A DNA stretch of 64,000 bases, taken from NCBI RefSeq assembly GCF_032362555.1, contig NC_083523.1, forward strand, positions 2,455,501 through 2,519,500, given 5' to 3'. The notes below the pieces were generated by a model. The model was not told where the DNA came from. It made no database searches and saw nothing but the letters and a program-made list of their open reading frames with translations. The DNA comes from Amyelois transitella. Taxonomy: Eukaryota; Arthropoda; Insecta; Lepidoptera; Pyralidae. This document shows, piece by piece, positions 13,401 to 25,300 of the stretch (position 1 is the stretch's first letter; every line of letters starts with the position of its first letter). Both the position numbers and the translations under genes were made by a program.

Positions 13401-16400
13401 GTACCCCACTATTTTTTATTTTTCATTCAAAATAGACGTTAATTACACTACTATTATTTCATGTTTTTGTCTATTATAATTATCGACCTATAAATTGTAA
13501 TCACATGCAGTAGAACTTACCTAAAATGCTCTGTTGTGGCGCCCAGTTCACAATGTGCACGTTTGGTGGGAGGTTCGGCAGTACCTCTTCAAACTTCCAT
13601 AAGACGGTTTGTTTTAAACCACCAAATATTTCCAGCAAGCCTTTCTTCAGCAGCTCTGGGAAATCCTTACTCTTCAAATTCGACCCCATGCTGAAGTAGA
13701 TTAAACCATTCTTCGTGTTGTCTAGAATATTCTTCAACTCCTGTGAGAAAAATTATAATAATTGAAAATTTTCAGAAAAATTCAAATTCAAAATAAAACC
13801 TTTTTATTCATTATTATATGGATATTATAGAGATATGACTATTATTAATTGTCATATCTCTATGTTTTGACAACATTGGTTGACGTCACATAAATTACTT
13901 AAAACTAAGTTTACTGCCGCTTCCAAAGCGTCAGTGCAGAAGAAGCGGTAACAAACTGCACTGCAGCATTTTCTTCACCTTATCATTTTCTTCGATATCC
14001 TCAGGTTCTAGGTATTTAATCGTTGTTGCAATAAATCTTTATTACGATTATTTTACATTAGTTCACTGAAAGCTTTGTTTCTTTAATAAATATGTAATCT
14101 TTCAAGTTGGTGTCTAAATTGTTTGTTTGTAAGAAAGCTCTTTATTGCACATAAAAATAAATATAACAAATTACAAAATAGGAATTGAATGAGTGAATTA
14201 CTTACATCAGGTAATGGTTTGACCTCAGTTTCAATATGATAACCTCCAATGGTTTTATAAGCTTGCGGGAGCCTGATTGCTAGTCCCAACGAAACATGTG
14301 AATTTCCCAGGATAAGTGATGCATTGTATTTAATTTCACTAAAAGATATCTCAGGCCTGCCTCTTTTAATGCTGTAAGGGCTTAGCAGTTCTTTATACCT
14401 TTCGTTTTGGTAACTGTCAAGATAGCTGAAATAGAAGAACTAATCAATTATATCAGTATGGACAAAATTTTTATTAATGCTTCTGAGATAACACGATTTG
14501 TGGATCAGATTAGGCAAAAGCTCGTTCGGGCGCATTATACAATTTCGAACTGGACAATTGGACATTTTGCGAATTGGACATAATGTGCCCAACCGAAAAT
14601 GCTCGACAGCCTACCAGGCACTAATTAGATTTATTAAAATACAATAGCTATATGTACTGATTTTGTCTTTAAGCCGCTTTCCGTGAAATTTACAAGTAAG
14701 GATGGAGGATTATTCTTAAAACTTTAAACACGGGATCATCAACCTATGTGCCTTCCAACATATTATGTTCTTATTCTTTGAAAATAATTTATACTCATTT
14801 GTGTAGCGCTGCTTTGCCATTACAATTAAAAGACAAAAAGTTACTTATTTATAAGTGACTTACAAATATCTGAAAGCTATCATCATGGCTTGGGAAATGA
14901 GTTCCTTCACTCTGTTTACGAAATCATAAGGTGGGATATTGCTGGATCTGTAATCTGGTATGTAAGCTGAATTTGTATGTTCGTCTATGAGACTGAGTAT
15001 AACTGAGTGGGGTTCGATTGTGGAAAACCAGATAAAGGGACAGTTGAACACGTAGCCTAATCTGAAACAAAAGAAAGTAAAGTTAACAAAAGTAATATCT
15101 GTATCCACGATGCCTTCATGGGATCTTCTGCTGCAGAAAGCTTGAATAATGTTTGTTTTTTATCGCCTAGGTACTATCAGTAAATATTTTTCTTGTCATC
15201 AAAATAATTATGTAGGATCGTTAGATTTTCCTGTTATTATAAGGTAGCAACTTTGCTATTGTGTATGCGACCGGTAGGTGTAGTTTTTAGTCGGTTAAAA
15301 TTCGAGCCTCGTTTTGACACATCGACTTTAAGAGCCCGAGCATGCTCTGGCAATTACAGTCCGGAAAAAACATCTGACCCAGGTTAGAACCATTCGCTTT
15401 GTATGACTAGACGAGATTTTTAAAAATTTAGAAAACGATTTTTTTAAGGAAATTTCAAGGTCGTTGTGTAAACCTTACCCAGCATTTGTGTCTGTCAACA
15501 TCCACTCAGCAATGACGACATCAAATGTTTGGCCCGTGTCGTTCAACAATTTTACTAAATTTGCATCGCTCAGTATCTTCTTGTTCATCAGATCTACGAA
15601 CTTCTTCAGCATTTTAAAATCTGTCTTTACTTCCCCGTTCAGAATACGTGTAACGTTCATTTGATCTTCTGAAAATATAAAATACAAGTAAGTTAATTCT
15701 ACCAAGTTAAGTATACAGGAAGTTAACGTCTCTTGTCGACGGTGTTACGTGGAGCTTTCACCATTAATATTTGTTGTCATTTTAATTTTGCTTTATTTTT
15801 TATTCATTAGAATGTTTTTACTAATAAAAGTTTGAATTTAGAATTCCACCGGAAGTCATGCTTCTTTTGGAGAGTAACTATGTATATGAAATCAGAGATG
15901 AACGGGGCAGAATTATGGGCAATTCTTTTTCCTACCGGCTTTAATCCCGTTTGCATCCTCACCACTCTGGAGAGGAGCCCGGATATGCCTTTGACCATGG
16001 ATCCTGGATTGGACTTGACGTCATCTTACAGTCACAGAGTGGAGCCTAAATAAACGTAAAGCAATGATAATGTAAAATGATGACTGAAAATAGAAATACA
16101 TATATGTGTGTTTCGATTCTAGTAATTAATTAAGAATTCTGCTAGTAATTAAGTAGTCTTTTATTCATTACCTTAACATAAATTTAGAATAATTATATTG
16201 TTATTATTTCATTTATTAACGTAAACAAAATTATATATTAGGTGCATTTAACACAGAAATTGTAGTACAAAGATGCTACTTATTTCAATAGAAATCTCTT
16301 CCAGTAGACCCGTGAGAGGATGGCGCAGTATAGCGTGTGCATACATATCGTAAACTTCATTTTATTTTTTGTGCAATAGAAATATATCTATCTATATATT

Positions 16401-17143
16401 CTGTCAAGCTGGTGTGTGTTAGCTAGGGCTAGATTTGTAAAAATTTATACTCACTTATGTGACTATTCTCCGCACTGGCGCTAATGTCAACTTGATGCAG
16501 ATTGGGATGAACATTTGTGTCTGGAAACGGCGTTACATGTGTAACCTGGAAAATAGTAAAATGGAGTACGTCAATTCCATTACAATATTCAGAATTGCAC
16601 CGAATTTCGGTGGTATGGTGCACTATCTCAGCACTTAAATTGACGTCCGATGAAAATGCTGCAGTGTAGTTTGTTCCGCCGCTTCTTCTACACATGCGCT
16701 TTGGAAGCGGTAGTAGTTATAATTAGATTTAAGTTATGTGACGTCAATAAGTGATACCTTGTATCCAATTTTGAGAGAGACACCTCTAAATTTAGCTAAG
16801 TTTGCTTTTAAGAAAATAGCATTCTATATCTGTCAAATTTCACCAAAATCGGTCTAGTAGTTTTTTATTTAGTTACCACGTAACAAACAAAAATAAAAAA
16901 TAAATCGTGGACTTGTAATCGTGGATGATTTTAAATTTTTGTTCCACATAAATTACCAGCTGTTTCAGTTATAGTTTTTTTCAGTTCAAGTACCTCATGA
17001 CCTGCGTGCAGAAGACTCCTCACGACCCCTCTAGCCAGGATGTTGTGGCTCGTGGCTGGCACAGGAAACACCACCAGAATCTTATAAGCACTCACGTGAC
17101 CTAATATTAAGGTCACTAGCACTAGAAACGACACTCCCGCCAT
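10471..17143 (-). CDS. UDP-glycosyltransferase, gene B
   Basis: Predicted 518-residue UGT spliced from eight exons: 17143-16994, 16545-16455, 15668-15479, 15061-14864, 14425-14206, 13740-13521, 11502-11283, 10738-10471, with the same intron phases as its neighbours. Signal peptide 1-19; catalytic His H33 (ATSHN); Glu (E135, in VVIAEW) in place of the usual Asp; THGG (H367) and ADQ (DQ 391-392) in exon 7; membrane helix near the C-terminus; tail KKLKRN with a KxKxx ER-retrieval pattern. Closest to genes A and C. Two oddities stand out. The start codon lies within 1-7 bases of a 200-bp palindrome arm of a repeat block (17144-19225), so the native 5' leader seems displaced. Intron 6, about 2 kb, contains a Tc1-like transposase remnant. 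Confidence 0.93.
11640..12300 (+). mobile_element. Tc1-like transposase remnant
   Basis: Frame-shifting pieces on the plus strand read RQPARKPYLSEINKQKHLEF, ARQYLDFDWNTAIFTDKK, GRLHLWRRNATRY, VPNMESGRISVNMWGW and VLQETMLPT. They appear in the order expected for the catalytic half of a Tc1/mariner-superfamily transposase. No intact ORF remains and I could not define terminal repeats. It lies in intron 6 of UGT gene B, antisense to it. Confidence 0.75.
13232..13368 (+). repeat. SINE-like repeat, 3' part
   Basis: GATGGGCTTGCAACCTGTCA through GCAAGGGATATAGACGTGAC and TATG tail. Antisense to UGT gene B, in intron 6. Confidence 0.7.
13860..13975 (+). repeat. TGACGTCA-containing repeat, subfamily 2
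   Basis: TTGGTTGACGTCACATAAAT, then CTGCCGCTTCCAAAGCGTCA and CTGCAGCATTTTCTT. Members recur at 28343-28400, 46440-46580 and 60968-61055. Origin unknown; no coding content. Confidence 0.55.
15885..16045 (+). repeat. Repeat containing GCCTTTGACCATGGATC
   Basis: Shares GAGGAGCCCGGATATGCC and TTTGACCATG-ATGGATTGG stretches with 42700-42750 and 49125-49300, so it belongs to a dispersed family. No coding signal recognised. Confidence 0.45.
16610..16785 (-). repeat. TGACGTCA-containing repeat, subfamily 1
   Basis: Reverse copy: TTGACGTCCGATGAAAATGC, GCAGTGTAGTTTGTTCCGCC, GTGACGTCAATAAGTGATAC. Same family as 39878-40016, 44596-45100, 51612-51815 and 61768-61860. In intron 1 of UGT gene B. Confidence 0.6.
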
Positions 17144-17859
17144 TAAAAAAAAAAAACTAAAAAACTACGCTTTTATTGCTAATCAAACTAAAAAATAGAA
17201 AATAAAAATTAATGACAAAGGAATTCAGTAGTAGCAAGTCGAACAATCAGTTATAGTCAGTTGTAGTAGTAATTACCTCGGATTAAAATTATAATAAAAT
17301 TAAATTTATAAACAAAACAATTTAAATCAGAGTAAAAAGCGTGGGGTGCCTGATGTAGTAAATATTAAAATCATTCTATTAGCATATATTTATGACAAGA
17401 GAGTTATGAAAATGAAGTAAAATGCACCCCACGCTTTTTACTCTGATTTAAATTGTTTTGTTTATAAATTTAATTTTATTATAATTTTAATCCGAGGTAA
17501 TTACTACTACAACTGACTATAACTGATTGTTCGACTTGCTACTACTGAATTCCTTTGTCATTAATTTTTATTTTCTATTTTTTAGTTTGATTAGCAATAA
17601 AAGCGTAGTTTTTTAGTTTTTTTAAACTATTATTTATTTTCTATTTTTTAGTTCGATTTGCAATAAAACGGGTAGTTTTTTAGTTTTTTTATACAATTAT
17701 TTTTTGGAAGTTAACACTTCTGGTATAACTATCTTACTAGAAAAGACTTTCGCAACTATGTGCCCATCGCCGGAGGTTTTCACAACTAACTTTCTTAAAG
17801 TTATATGTGGCCTGATTGGATTAAATCTCATAATATTCTCATCATCATGATTCTTTTTA

Positions 17860-18003
17860 AGGCGATGGGCTTGCAACCTGTCACTATTTGAATCTCAATT
17901 CTATCTTAAAGCCAAATAGCTGAACGTGGCCTATCAGTCTTTACAAGACTGTTGGCTCTGTCTACCCCGCAAGGGATATAGACGTGATAATATGTATGTA
18001 TGA
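17860..18003 (+). repeat. SINE-like repeat, 3' part, inside block copy 1
   Basis: GGCGATGGGCTTGCAACCTG to GATATAGACGTGATAATATG. The same insertion occupies the equivalent place in block copy 2 (31762-31906), so it predates the spread of the block. Confidence 0.75.
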
Positions 18004-19150
18004 TGATTGTTAAACCCAGTTGAAAAAAATTTTATAGTGATAAATCACTGTTAATAATATTTTTGACTATCCAGCAAACGTAATAATTTTCGATTGTGGC
18101 CTTGCCAGGAATCAAACCACAAGATTAAGAGGCAGATTGATACAGGAACAAAAATATTTCAAACATACCTCCACTGCCTTTACAACCAGGAACGCAACAA
18201 AGTTTATCTGAAGACATCGTGGCACTTTTGTTGTAAAATCTGTCTTTCACAAAAACAAACACAAACTTGGGACTCCTGTCTCAAATAATAAGGTACTTTT
18301 TACAGGAGTCCTATCTCAAAATATCTGCACAACACAGTAAACACAGTCAGAGTCCAATCTCAGATGATAAAATCACACGAATATCCGGAAGAACAAAGCT
18401 CGACTCAACAGAAGATTCCAAACTCCAAATAACGACAAGTTATCAGCACAAAACAAAGTGCAAATAGGTAAATACACAGGCACCGGTAAAAAACAACAGA
18501 AAGAAAGTTTACAGGTGTTCGAATCGAATTCAATCAAAACTTACTGCAAAACTTATTTGACATAAAAAACTGTCACTCATTTTCCAAATGAGTATTACAG
18601 TGTTGCTATTATAAATAGGCAAAAGATACCTAATGTTAATTCAAGAATTGCATTAATATGTTAAATACGTATTAAATATCGCAAAGTTCTGTAGGTAGTA
18701 ACTTTATTCTTGTATTTTTGTAAATTTAGTTGTTCAATTTTCATTTATTACTTTTGTTTTATTACTTATATATTTTTTATTGTTTTAAAATATTCTACTA
18801 ATTCTACTATGGTTTCTAATGGTAATTCTAAATGGAGCAATGCGATGAAATAAAGAAGCCTCAGGTTAATAGTAACATTATATGGAAATATATTACATCT
18901 CTTTTTGACTCATTATACGTCAGAACTTCTTGGTTTCTTGTATGGAGATTACTGGCACTGGTGCTATCTCTGTCTCTCTTACTCTCATACGAAGGATCTA
19001 AAAATGAATTTATTAATCCTGGCAGTTTTAATAAGGATAATGAGAAACTCTTATCAAAATATTGCATTGTCATCGGTCCTTGATACGTGTGCAAAGTTCC
19101 AAGTTGATCAGACGTTTAGAAATCAGTGAAAATTAAGCTCAAAGATTCCG

Positions 19151-19152
<2 letters not shown>

Positions 19153-19181
<29 letters not shown>

Positions 19182-19195
19182 CATACATACATACA
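19153..19195. repeat. (CATA)n microsatellite
   Basis: About ten CATA/TACA units near the right end of repeat block copy 1. Copy 2 has only about four. Confidence 0.85.
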
Positions 19196-19225
19196 ACCCA
19201 AGCTAATAAAAGCGTAGTAAAAAAG

Positions 19226-20800
19226 TAATTGACGATTTATTATTTTAGGATGATGTTACAGTTCTTATTTGTATAGAATGTAGGTTTTTTGTTTTTAGTT
19301 ACTGTTTCCTAGATATAAGATTATTTTTTAATTTCTTATTAATAAATAAAAAATATTTTTTTTTATAATTGCTAGTTTAGTTTTTCGCAATAATTTTATA
19401 AAGAATAAATTCCCACTCCAAATCTTTATATAAAAATAAGGCTTTCTTAATTATTTAAGAAACCAATAAATCAACAATAGTATAAACAATGTTATCTAAG
19501 CGCGTACACCTCCTACCACATTGTCAATGACATTTAAAATGAGTTTATTTCTAGTAACATCGCAAATAACTGTTTATAAACGCGTTTACTTGATTAGATA
19601 TTTATTATAAGCTGAGTAATAGTGAATAATTTAAATCAGAGGAATCTTAATCGCTGTGAATCATGCATTATATTGGGTAAGAAGTGCATTTTGATTTGTT
19701 CAATCGTTTGTTTGTGAGTGCATTTTTTGGACCAATAGTTATACATTATAATTTTCTATATATATATATATAGCTTATAGATGTGTTTTTAGTTATTTTC
19801 CTCAAAAATATCATACATATAAACACGTCTACATCCCTTGCGGGGAAGACAGGTAGCCAATGGTTCCGTAACTGTGGGTGCTTTCTTAAGTATTAAACCT
19901 TTTTTCTATCAGTTTATAATATGTATGACCGTGACTTATTTACTCAAGAGACCTTCCTATTTATATGATGATGCATCTGCAAATCGTTCGCTAATCAATA
20001 TTTAAGATAAAATGTAATTGATTTTTATTTTGAGAAAACGCGAATAATTTTCTAATCACTGTACAATAATCATAAGTAGCAAATGGGGAGTAGGTAACTA
20101 GATAATAATTACGCAGCACAAAACATAAAATTCGACAAATCATGTTTGTACATATTTATACATCGTTATTCAAGATAGCTTTTATAGTAATAATCCTCTC
20201 CCCCCTCCGCCCAAACACATTACATTTAATCACGTCTAGCGTATGAATATCATCGGTATCTCGGAATATCCGAATCTCCAAACGAAAGTTAATAAATAAA
20301 ATACAAAAATAAAGTTGTTATTATTTATTTACTGAGGTACTTTTATTCATAGTTCATCCAATGGATCTTCATGAGACTTTGCACAGATACATATACCTAG
20401 TTATCACGCGTATAATTTTAATACTTAGATATACATATGTTTGTACTAGCTTATTCCGTTGGTTCGCCTTACAGTATCTTTTATCGGTTAATGTAAAGTA
20501 GATTACAGCTTATTTCAAAGTAAGACAGCAGACACATTGATAAATATCTGCGAATTATAAATATATATTATAATATTATTACGTCTGTAAAGGTATCCTC
20601 CTGTGATATCGGCAAAGGTTATCTGAAATATCACAAAATTTTCCTGATCTTTTAACATATTTTGCCAACAAAATGATCATTATCTTATTAAGTATAATAT
20701 AATGTAATAACTTGGAAATCTCTGAGTCGTTGTATTTAGTTTAGCTGATATTTTTAGTTTTCAGCAGGAAAGCCTTGTGGTTACCGGTATCAATAGAAAA
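19226..20800. other. Intergenic AT-rich DNA
   Basis: No gene recognised. A SINE-like tail fragment in reverse orientation lies near 19812-19870 (CACGTCTACATCCCTTGC). The rest is AT-rich with only short spurious frames. Confidence 0.5.
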
Positions 20801-20802
20801 TA

Positions 20803-21034
20803 GAATAGCACCACTCCATCTCTTTCACATGGATTTCGTAAAAGGCGACTAAGGGATAGGCTTTTTAACTTGGGATTCTTCTTTTAGGCGACAGGCTAGC
20901 GCCCTGTCACTATTTGAATCTCAATTCTATCATTAAGCCAAACAGCTGAATGTGGCATATATCAGTCTTTTTAAGACTGTTGGCTCTGTCTACCCGCAAG
21001 TGATATATACGTGATTATATGTATGTATGTATGT
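20803..21034 (+). repeat. SINE-like repeat, nearly full length
   Basis: Lacks only the first 30 or so bases of the head. Retains CACTCCATCTCTTTCACATG, GTAAAAGGCGACTAAGGGAT, the GTCACTATTTGAATCTC centre and the (TATG)n tail. Confidence 0.8.
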
Positions 21035-21489
21035 CAGCAGGATAGACCAGGAATCCACCTTCTTTCTCTTTTTTATAGAGAATTACTTTAAATTATAAAG
21101 ATTGAGTCGAAGTAACTTCGGAACTTTTTGGTGAACAGCCCCGCAGAACCATACTATTTTTGACTGTTAAAGCTAAAGGCTAAAATTTTGACTATATAAT
21201 GATAGGTATACATTCCGTAGATACGGATTACAATACCTGCGAGTAAATCTTATTAGGTACACATTAAACAGTACTTCAATGGTCGTTTGAATTTAAACAA
21301 ACCTTACAATTTTACGATTGATAACCATATCAACACTCTATAAAAATATTCCAACACTGCTACCGGTTTGGACTACAAGATTTAGTGCTAAATTCATTAT
21401 TTAAGTACTTACCAAGTATAAGTCCACACACATGCCTTGAAAATTGTTCAATGTAAAACTATTATTGGGAACAAGTTGAGTACTTATTA

Positions 21490-21740
21490 TCTATACTAAT
21501 ATAATAAAGCTGAAGAGTTTGATTGTTTGAACGCGCAAATCTGAGGAACTACTGGTTCGAATTGAAAAATTATTTTTGTGTTGAATAGACCATTTATCGA
21601 GGAAGGCCTTAGCTATATAACATCATGCTGTAACTATAATGAGCAAAGAAATAATGGAATATGTTTATTCATCCTTAAGCTTGGCTTCAATGATGCCCAA
21701 AATAACTATTCCACGCGGACAAAGTCGCGGGCACAGCTCG
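21490..21740 (+). mobile_element. Helitron-like non-autonomous element, family 1
   Basis: Starts TC at 21490 and ends with CTCG (a mutated CTAG) at 21737-21740, preceded by GCGGACAAAGTCGCGGGC. Internal sequence matches 8704-8966. Confidence 0.7.
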
Positions 21741-22394
21741 TACTTGATAACCGATCAACCGTTCATAAGGCACACGCTATCGTTGGCATAGCAGCAACAG
21801 CTGATTTAAACTATCGTTTTGTTTATGTTATATCTAGCAAATAATTATTGTATTTATCATCATTACCAGCATTAATTTTTTATCTTGCACGCTTTGTATC
21901 GATGTTCAGCCTACTTAGTATGACACGCGCGATGCCGTTTTTATCGCGCGAAAAGCTATCGCTGTCTCGTTTCACGTCATAATAAAAAGCGAATCAGCGA
22001 TAGTTTTACGACATACATTTTAAAGATATGGAGTGGTACTTTTCTATAGTGCCGGGAACCACACGGCTTTTTATAATTTAATTAAGGGTGTTATTCTGAA
22101 GTTCTAGTTAAATCTTTGTGGAGGGCGTGGAAAAGTTTATAAGAATAACTTTTGTAGAAATTCGTGTACAGAATGTTTTAAAGATTGTTCTACTTTTAAC
22201 AATTTAACTTAATATCACGGCTTAGGTGCGATAGCTTATCTGCATGCATTTAATTAGCCTTGTCTGTAATAGTACTACTTAGTCAGCTATTCTCTAACTA
22301 TATTACTAGCAAGTTCTATCACATCGTCATGTTTATCATTATTATTCAGCATCATCCTTTTGGCATATTCAAATCATTATTTCAATTTAATTCC

Positions 22395-25300
22395 CTAATT
22401 CTTCTTTTGTTTCTTGACAACTTTCTTCGAAGAGAAAATCTTCACCGCAATCTTCTTTAGCACATACAACACTATCAATACTAGTGCAAAGAGATCCAAG
22501 TATAACTTCTGGTAGACTGGCACGTCCAGGGCTGGTGAGCGGAGGTGCGGAGCGCCTCCTGTCTTCACCACGTGCTCTACCCAATGCACCAGCTCCTTAC
22601 TTGGATGTACTGGTCTGTCATGGTAGATAAACGACAGTTCTTTTGCTTTCTCCGTGTATCTGAAAAAATATTGTGTAAATGAAAAAGGCCACTAATCGGA
22701 AGAATTAAAAAACCCGTACTCTTAGGATATGCAGGTGTAATAAGAGCAAGTGTAAATAACACTTATAAAAAAGCGTCAAGAAAGTTAGCCATATCATTTT
22801 ACGGCATTTGTTATAGCACTTACGTAATACAATATGATGCGGAAGAGATAAATTACAAATTAATAGTACCTTTTATCACGCAGAAATTCATTAATGGCAG
22901 CTTTCAGTTTGTCTTTCATATTGTAAGCTAGATCTACCCTCATAGCAAAGCCTTTCTTGACAGCTCTATCGACATTATTGAACTGATCACCGAACACAGG
23001 GATACCAATGATAGGTTTCCCGAAGTGGACAGCCTCGGTGGTGGATAAGAGACCACCATGGGTGATGAAAAGAATGCAGTTTGGATGAGCTGTGAAACAA
23101 ATTCGTTTTAAATTTAGAACATTGTTTTTTTTTTTGCAGAAACTTAAACATGAATGTTAATTTATATTCCCTTCTTTTACGCTCCTAAAATAATGAGCTA
23201 AGTCTGACTGTCATAATCGTATTGAAATTTATCATTGCCGATACCCACCTAAGATACTTTGCTGCGGCGCCCAGTGTACAATATGCACGTTCGGTGGTAG
23301 ATTTGGAAGCACCTCCTCAAACTTCCACAAGACAGTGTGCTTCAGACTCCCTAACGTTTCTAGAAGATCCTTCTTCAACACGTCTGGAAGATCCTTGCTC
23401 TTAAGAATCGAACCCATGCTGAAGTAGATCAGACCGTTATTTGCATTATCCAATAGGTTTTGCAGATCCTGTAAAAGAGGAATGTTGATTATTTTTATGT
23501 CTTTCTTTTTATATTTCTAGCATCATACCTTCAAATAATAGAAATTGGATTATTATTCTTGCGACTTTAAGTTCAATATGCTTCTTGAATAAACTTAATA
23601 GTTTGGTTTTCACAGGAGCACTAACAAGCTTACTTTAATTCCTGTCTTAATGAAATCGCCATACAAGACGAATAATATCAGTGCCTTCTTTGATTTGGTC
23701 AAATTCTACTTCGTTTTCATCATCACTTACCATCAGGTGAGATGAAAGACACGATACTAACCTTTGGTAAAGGTGGCACCTCAGGGTCGATATGATATCC
23801 TCCAATAGGCATATAGGCCTGTGGTAACCTAGTTGGCAGTCCGAGGGAAACATGAGAATTGCCCAGCACTAATGATGCGTTGTACTTTATGTCATCCAAA
23901 GGAATTACAGGCTTTCCTCTCTTTATGATATGTGGTACAATTAACTCTGCGTAGACTTCATTGTAATGACGTGAAAAATATCTGAAACAATATTTTGCTT
24001 CCAGAATTACCATAAATTTTAGGTAGGTAGGTATATAAATTGAAACAAACAAATTGAAGGATCTCGTGACCGGAGAGCTGGAAATTGTCTGGCTCAGAGA
24101 ATCAGCATTGCCATTAAAAAAGGCAATGCTGCCAGCCTTCTGATCCCACTCCTGCAAGTTGATGATATGCAAGGGCTGTAAAATTTGTGAATTAAATTTT
24201 AGTTTGTAATCATCCTTTTTTTGGTCATTTTAAAATAACACAGAATTATTATTAGAACTACAGTTATTATATTTCGCTGCTGAAGGTATAAATATGAACT
24301 TACATGGTTTGAAAACCCCAAGTCATGATTTGCATAAATAACTCTTTAACTCTATTAATGAAATCATAAGGCGGGACGTTGCTGGACATGAGACTTGGAA
24401 CGTAAGCAGGATTCGTGTTTTCGTCGATCATACTCACGATAATAGAGTGAGGTTCAACCGTAGAAAACCAAATAAAAGGACAGTTGAACAAGTATCCTAA
24501 TCTGAAACAATTGGAGGAAATTGTGTTGTAGGAAACAAAACATTTAATTCATAGAGGCTACATAATGCAAATGTTGTGAGTCAGGCTAATCTTAGCTTAT
24601 AATAAAAAGAGTAGTAAAGATTTGTGTTAACTTATCTCCGAATACAGGAGCAGCAATTATGAGCCAGTAGTAGACATTGGACTGTAGTATTTATGCATGT
24701 TATACCTTCTTCCTTCGTTAAAAAAATACATATATAGCTACATATAATCAACGTTGTATCTATATCCCTTGCGGGGTAGACAGAGCCTTGAAAAGACTGA
24801 TAGGCTACGTTCAGCTGTTTGCAAAATAATAGAATTGAGATTCAAAGAGTGACAGGTTGCTAGGCAATCGCCTAAAAGAAGAATCTCAAGTCTATAAGCC
24901 TATCTCGAAGTCGCCTTTTACGACATCAATGAGAACAAGATGGTGTGTTCCAATTTTAATTATTGTTGCCGTGAACCACACGGCACTAAAAATTAACTGA
25001 TTTTAAACTTTTGCTTTGATTCGAAACTTCCGAAATAAAATGAATATAGGGGATAGGTGTACAAAATGATTCCTCGAGGTCAAATGATTCCCCATCGTTG
25101 TCGGTAAATTACTAGTGCCATCTATTAGATTTATATGCAAACGTCTTCCCCGCTCCCCGCTCAGTTCACCAGTGAAATATCATGGAGGTCTAAGCATCGT
25201 GCGCCGATTAATATAAAAAAGAAAGAAAATTGCTGTGTTCAATGTAAGGTAAGCGTCAAATCAATGTTGTATTATTTGGATGGTGTTGTATTTCAGTGAA

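Larger units (their letters stand above)
17144..19225 (+). repeat. 2-kb foldback-type repeat block, copy 1
   Basis: Begins with a palindrome: arms 17150-17349 and 17424-17623 are exact reverse complements over 200 bp by eye, separated by a 74-bp loop (17350-17423). A degenerate tandem duplicate of the arm end follows at about 17630-17695, then 1.5 kb without recognised coding, including a SINE-like tail copy (17860-18003) and a (CATA)n run. The outer ends carry a short inverted match (ACTACGCTTTTATT at left, AATAAAAGCGTAGT at right). Those short terminal repeats, and the unrelated flanks of the second copy at 31056-33092, favour a transposed element of foldback type over segmental duplication. 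It directly abuts the UGT gene B start codon. Confidence 0.8.

Noticed and set aside
19153-19195. CRISPR-like direct repeats
   Set aside because: A simple (CATA)n microsatellite without spacers, in a eukaryotic genome.
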